A stretch of 64,000 nucleotides of DNA from Gymnorhina tibicen. Taxonomy: Eukaryota; Chordata; Aves; Passeriformes; Artamidae. Of this stretch, positions 60,286 through 64,000 are shown piece after piece (positions within the stretch are counted from its first letter, which is position 1; each line of letters begins with the position of its first letter). Under the pieces are notes generated by a model. It searched no databases and was not told where the DNA came from. It saw only the letters and a program-made list of their open reading frames with translations. The DNA lies in NCBI GenBank assembly GCA_013399875.1, contig VXAZ01002274.1, forward strand, positions 257,527 to 321,526. Reading direction: 5' to 3'. Made by a program: the position numbers and the translations under genes.

Positions 60286-60291
60286 ATTAAA
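60286..60291 (+). terminator. Polyadenylation signal of the 589-bp LTR
   Basis: ATTAAA about 180 bp downstream of the TATA box, at the position of the family's polyadenylation signal (commonly CTATTAAACTGTC). Confidence 0.5.
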
Positions 60292-60424
60292 ACTCTTCTT
60301 TTCTCTACCCAAGAATTTTACCTTCTCTCTTTTCCAGTTCTCCTCGCAGTCCCATTGGATGGTGGGGTGAGGTGCACATGATATTTAAACTGTTAAAATA
60401 AATGGCTGCTGTTAAACCACTGCA

Positions 60425-60429
60425 CTGAA
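60425..60429. repeat. Probable target-site duplication, right (CTGAA)
   Basis: Follows the LTR end CACTGCA directly. One mismatch to the left copy. Confidence 0.5.
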
Positions 60430-61683
60430 CTGGCCAGTTCTGAGGAAAAGGACAAGAAATGGGCTCAAAATTGTCCTGTTTTGTCACAGATCATTCAGCA
60501 GTCTGACACTAAAGAAAGGAAACTATGCAGAGAAAAGAATCTGCTCCTTCCAATTTGTGATGTGCAGTATTGGGTCAGATCAAGGTGTAGAAGAGCTCTG
60601 CCCAATCTTAGTCCAAATGGACCTGAAGTTACCAGATTTTCAAGGACTGCTTCTCAAGTGAAGTGCAAGAATTCACCAGTTCCAAAAATGTGACAGGGAT
60701 TTATAACAGTTGCAGTTTGTGGTCCTTTAATAGACAATGTTCTTTTTTTTGTTTCGTTGCTCCTTGTGACCAGCACGGTTAGGCAGGGATGGGAAAAAAA
60801 GAAGATATCAAAGCAATAGGCAGAACACTGAAAATTTGTGAAACAGTTTTGCTGGCAGAAGCACTGAAAAATTCTCAAGACTATACTCACCGAAATGTCC
60901 AAGCCTTTAAGGGTTTGCTTTTCAGTTTCATTTTTTAGTTTTATGTGGTTTGCTCATCAGTGCCACAGCAACGGGACACGGCATTTCCCAGGGATAATTG
61001 AATATTCCCATAATGTTGCCAGGTGACCTGTAGGTCCCACAGTAACATTACTCAGAGAGACAGAAATGGGACCTCAAGACAAAGGCCTTCCTTCAGCTGT
61101 CTTTTTTCCTGTTTTCAGGAAAGCAACAGGTCATGCAAAATGAGAGACTCATGAGCCAATGAGGAATTTTGACATGAAATGATGGATTCTGGAGAAATTA
61201 TTCATCCGGTCAGGGTTACAAACATTTATTCTGCATGATGTATGCGGTAATTGTGATATAGAAAAAAAGTCATATGCCACAGGGCTCTAAATGTATACCT
61301 AATTTTCTGTTTTCATGATACAAAAATAGCAACAATAATCTATTTATAGACAATGGCAAGACATTTATTAACTGACCAAAATCAGTTCAGAGCATCAGCT
61401 TCTCCTGGCTAGGCATTAAACCTCCAGGAAATATCTGCTCCGTGTTATTGCTTCATTATTTACACTATCACAACCATTTGTCTAAATATTTGCTTTTCTG
61501 ATACTGACACCCTGAAGGAGTTCAGGTCAGGACATTGTTTGCCTATTGTATAGCATTGCAACATGCAAAGATTTAAGTAACTGTGGAAAAGAATAGGAAG
61601 CTTAGAAGCTGAATGAGAAATGAAGGGGTCTGGCTTGGAGCACCTGCCCAGTACAGTTGTTTTTTATTAAATAATACAACGTG
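60430..61683. other. Unique non-coding sequence
   Basis: No gene is recognised. The A+T-rich stretch 61200-61520 looks non-repetitive and could be a conserved element. Confidence 0.5.
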
Positions 61684-61750
61684 CAGCTCTGCAGGAGGTC
61701 AGAGCAGATGATCTAATGGGTCTTCCTGCCCTTGAAATACACGGACTATG
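61684..61750 (+). mobile_element. Old CR1 LINE 3' tail
   Basis: CAGCTCTGCAGGAGGTCAGA, then GCAGATGATCTAATGGGTCT and TCCTGCCCTTGAAATAC, match the old reptile-type CR1 end (TGCAGGAGGTCAGACTAGATGATC..AATGGTCCCTTCTGACCTTAAAATC). The terminal ATTCTATGA repeats have decayed. Confidence 0.7.
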
Positions 61751-62363
61751 TTGCTGGGCAATTAACGTCAGTGGAGCCAGTGAAGTGAATTTAGGCTTGT
61801 CCATTTAGATTATCGCAAAACCGATATTTGGTGAAATAGTTTCCTTGACCTCCCTTTTATTTCCAATAAAGGCAATGTTGTTATGGGAGGGGAAGGGAGG
61901 TATTTGGAGTCACTGAACTGGTCCACATTCCCAAATACAGTGTCAGCGACCAGACACTGAGATAGACATCGAGTGCCCTTTGCTCTTACTCAGTTTCATT
62001 TCCTGGGTGTTTTCCTTATTAGGCTGAATGATGAGCCAATTGTACAATAAAACGTGTCCTAAGCATATCAGCACGTTGGAATTTAAGAACTCTTCCACAT
62101 GTAATGAGCTGAGGAGTTACAACACAAAGCACACCTTTCTCTCAAATTGACTGATTAACATAATAAAGTTAAGCTCAAAGCAGCTTGTTCTCAACCTGTA
62201 TTTGGCCTGAAGTGTTTTTCTTGTATTTCAGACCTGACAAAGGGCTCGTGCGCCTGGAAGCACGTGCCTGCTATTTTCCAGGTATATCAGTTTGTCTAAT
62301 TAAAAACCTTACCTCTTCCTACAAACTTTGCCACAGGAATTAATCTACATGGCTAAGCAGGTT

Positions 62364-62365
<2 letters not shown>
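61751..62365. other. Unique non-coding sequence, possibly conserved
   Basis: No gene is recognised. The part 61920-62190 is balanced in composition, non-repetitive, and dense in TAAT/AATTGA and GATTAAC words. Confidence 0.45.
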
Positions 62366-62399
<34 letters not shown>

Positions 62400-62411
62400 C
62401 TTTTTTTTTTT
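62366..62411. repeat. Poly(T): 34 T, C, 11 T
   Basis: The longest homopolymer in the window. It could be the A-tail of a minus-strand retrocopy, a slippage-expanded tract or an assembly estimate. No TTTATT (reverse polyadenylation signal) follows within about 30 bp, which argues against a retrocopy. Confidence 0.95.
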
Positions 62412-64000
62412 AATCTGGCACAATTTTAAACCATTAGAAACATCTTACATACTAATGGCCTGATTTCTGATGACACTGACCATTATACCTATAGTTTAAT
62501 GTTGGTTTCAGTTTCACATATGGTAAATATGCCTTTCAGGCAGATAATACAGGAGCTAGGTAAACTTTATGACAAAAAGGATTAAGAGGTGACTTGAGCA
62601 CTGCCAATAACAGATGTGCAGGCAGAAAATTGAATGTGTAACTGAGTAGTCGAAGAAATTGCAGGATCCAGTCCCAGACACAGAAGCCACAAATCTGTGA
62701 ATATTAAATTGCAGGGGGTTTTTTGGTTGATATTGGGGTTTTTTTCTTGTTTCTGTAGGTTTGGTTTTGTTTTTTTTTTTCTTCAATTTTTTCTTTCCTT
62801 AGAAAGTTTAATAAAGTAAATACTTTTATGCTAAAGATGTAGTAAATCTGCATCACTTGTCATCTGCACAGAAAGTTTAGTAACTACCAACCCAGTTTTG
62901 AAGTTAGTGGGCTTAACAGAAGCAGCACAGCCCGTGTTCTGCTGTAAGATAGAGTAATTGATCAGAAAGGACCTTTAACTCCTGTTTAAGTAGGTTGGGA
63001 CACAGAAACTCTGAAAGGCAGTGAAAGGCAATTTACACATCAAGGTGACCTCTGCTCCAATAGATGGGTTCAAAGACACTGCATGGTCTCCCAAGAAGAG
63101 CATCCAGCTGATTGCCTTAAGTCTTTGGAAAGCAGCAAGGTGCCAAGTTTACCTACTCATTGTGCGAGTTCAACATCAATCCTGAATTGAGACAAGTTTG
63201 GATTGGCCTCATTGTGGGTGGGCACACTGAAACTTTTGAGTTTCACTAAACGGTGGAGTGTTTGATTTTGTTTTCTTTTCCACCAGGCTGCTGTCCTTAG
63301 CAGGACTGTGTGATGTGAAGAATGGGTGTTCCCAAGAGCCTGTTATAATACCCTTGTTAATTTTGCAGAAGCAAGCGCTGGTTTGTTCATTTCAGTGAGA
63401 CAAGGGTAGAGCAAAGGCTTGACATGGGATTCCTGGTCAGATGACTGAGGTTGTCGGAGTTGCTTTGCCGGCCCCAGTTTGAAGAGGTTGCTGAGCAGAT
63501 CTCTGCCATGCAGAAAGAAAGTATTTCGTGGCAAGACCTCTGACTGTCTGACAGTAGTCCAGAGAAGTCTGTGCTCTGGGAATATGGAAGAGGAGGGAGA
63601 AGAAGGCTTTGGTTTTGCGAGGCTGTGATTGATGTAGCTTCGGGTGGTTGCACTCTTTCTTCTACTCTGGCACAAGAGCCTGTTGCTCAGACCCTCAGCC
63701 TCATGAGTTTGTGGACTCATGCATACTTTCCCTTGCTAGTAGGACATAGCTACTTAAATCTAATGATAATGGATAGTTTTAGTTTTGTTATGTTAATTTC
63801 TTAAAAGTTGTCCATTAAACCTACTGGTTGGTTGAAAACTTCTAGAGCCCTGTTAAGCTCCATTTCATTAAATTCTTGTTCTAAGTGCTATGAAAGTAAC
63901 ATAAAAACCTCTCCTCCTGTGGAGTTCTGTGTTGTAACTCATCTGGTATGTGCTTGCTAGCTGATAACTCTTGCCAGCTTTCACTCTTATGCAATATAGC
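62412..64000. other. Unique non-coding sequence
   Basis: A T/G-rich low-complexity tract lies at 62714-62795. Minus-strand open frames at 63343-63720 (125 codons) lack motifs. No gene is recognised up to the window edge. Confidence 0.5.

Larger units (their letters stand above)
59836..60424 (+). mobile_element. Solo LTR, avian ERVL-like type, 589 bp
   Basis: It starts TGCTCTGGTTTCAGTTGGGA and ends AAACCACTGCA. Family-specific phrases follow in order: GGAGTTAATTTTCTTCCTAG, GATAACACACTGATGTTTTA, CTAAGTGAAGGACTTTTCAG, GGCCAGGACAGCTGACC, ATATTCCATACCACGGAACG, a TATA box, CTGGCTGGGCTTCGGTTAGC and ATTAAA. This order is that of a common LTR type in bird genomes, generally assigned to ERVL-like elements. 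No internal coding region follows, so it is a solo LTR. The last 60 bp diverge from the form I know (an A+T-rich replacement before GTTAAACCAC). Flanking pentamers match at 4 of 5 positions, which suggests greater age than the 4919 LTR. Confidence 0.9.

Noticed and set aside
1..64000. CRISPR arrays, operons, insertion sequences, riboswitches or other prokaryotic features
   Set aside because: No spaced direct-repeat arrays, Shine-Dalgarno-linked gene chains or transposase frames are present. The repeat content is that of a bird nuclear genome.

Overview
The window looks like gene-poor nuclear DNA from a bird. The evidence is repeat content, not genes. There is a CR1 tail with the doubled 'TTCTATGATTCTATGAT' end, two solo LTRs of avian endogenous-retrovirus types, and several much older CR1, MIR-like SINE and hAT-like relics. 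No bacterial, plasmid or phage organisation is visible. Open reading frames are short (longest about 179 codons), start at random, and match no family I recognise. I therefore annotate no protein-coding gene. Placement as a songbird or other neoavian bird is inference from the LTR types, recognised from memory and not searched.

Layout. 1-4.9 kb: unique sequence with a perfect 13-bp hairpin at the left edge and an ancient CR1 3' end (about 2521-2765) that still shows the C-terminus of its ORF2. 4919-6250: a 1332-bp solo LTR, TG...CA, flanked by a perfect 5-bp duplication (CTAAT), with TATA box, CpG/G-rich leader and AATAAA signal; it is the only CpG-dense place seen. 6.3-20 kb: unique sequence with short tandem repeats and one exon-like open stretch (9121-9321). 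20-26 kb: a MIR-like SINE, a (CA)n tract and a possible hAT fragment. 28-39.6 kb: (GGAT)n, a compound pentanucleotide array, a short young-type CR1 tail and an old antisense CR1. 42-52.5 kb: (TG)n, a SINE tail, a hAT-like MITE and an antisense MIR-like SINE. 54-64 kb: diverged tandem duplications, a 589-bp solo LTR at 59836-60424, an old CR1 tail, and a 34+11 T homopolymer near the right end.

Function. Nothing here forms a pathway or operon. The most useful leads are the recent-looking 1.3-kb LTR with its full set of promoter, splice-like and polyadenylation signals; a strong excess of long T runs over A runs on the + strand, as expected inside a long intron transcribed left to right; and several AT-rich blocks and ancient SINE/CR1 relics that could be conserved non-coding elements. 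No new defence, toxin or mobile system was found, and I do not claim one.
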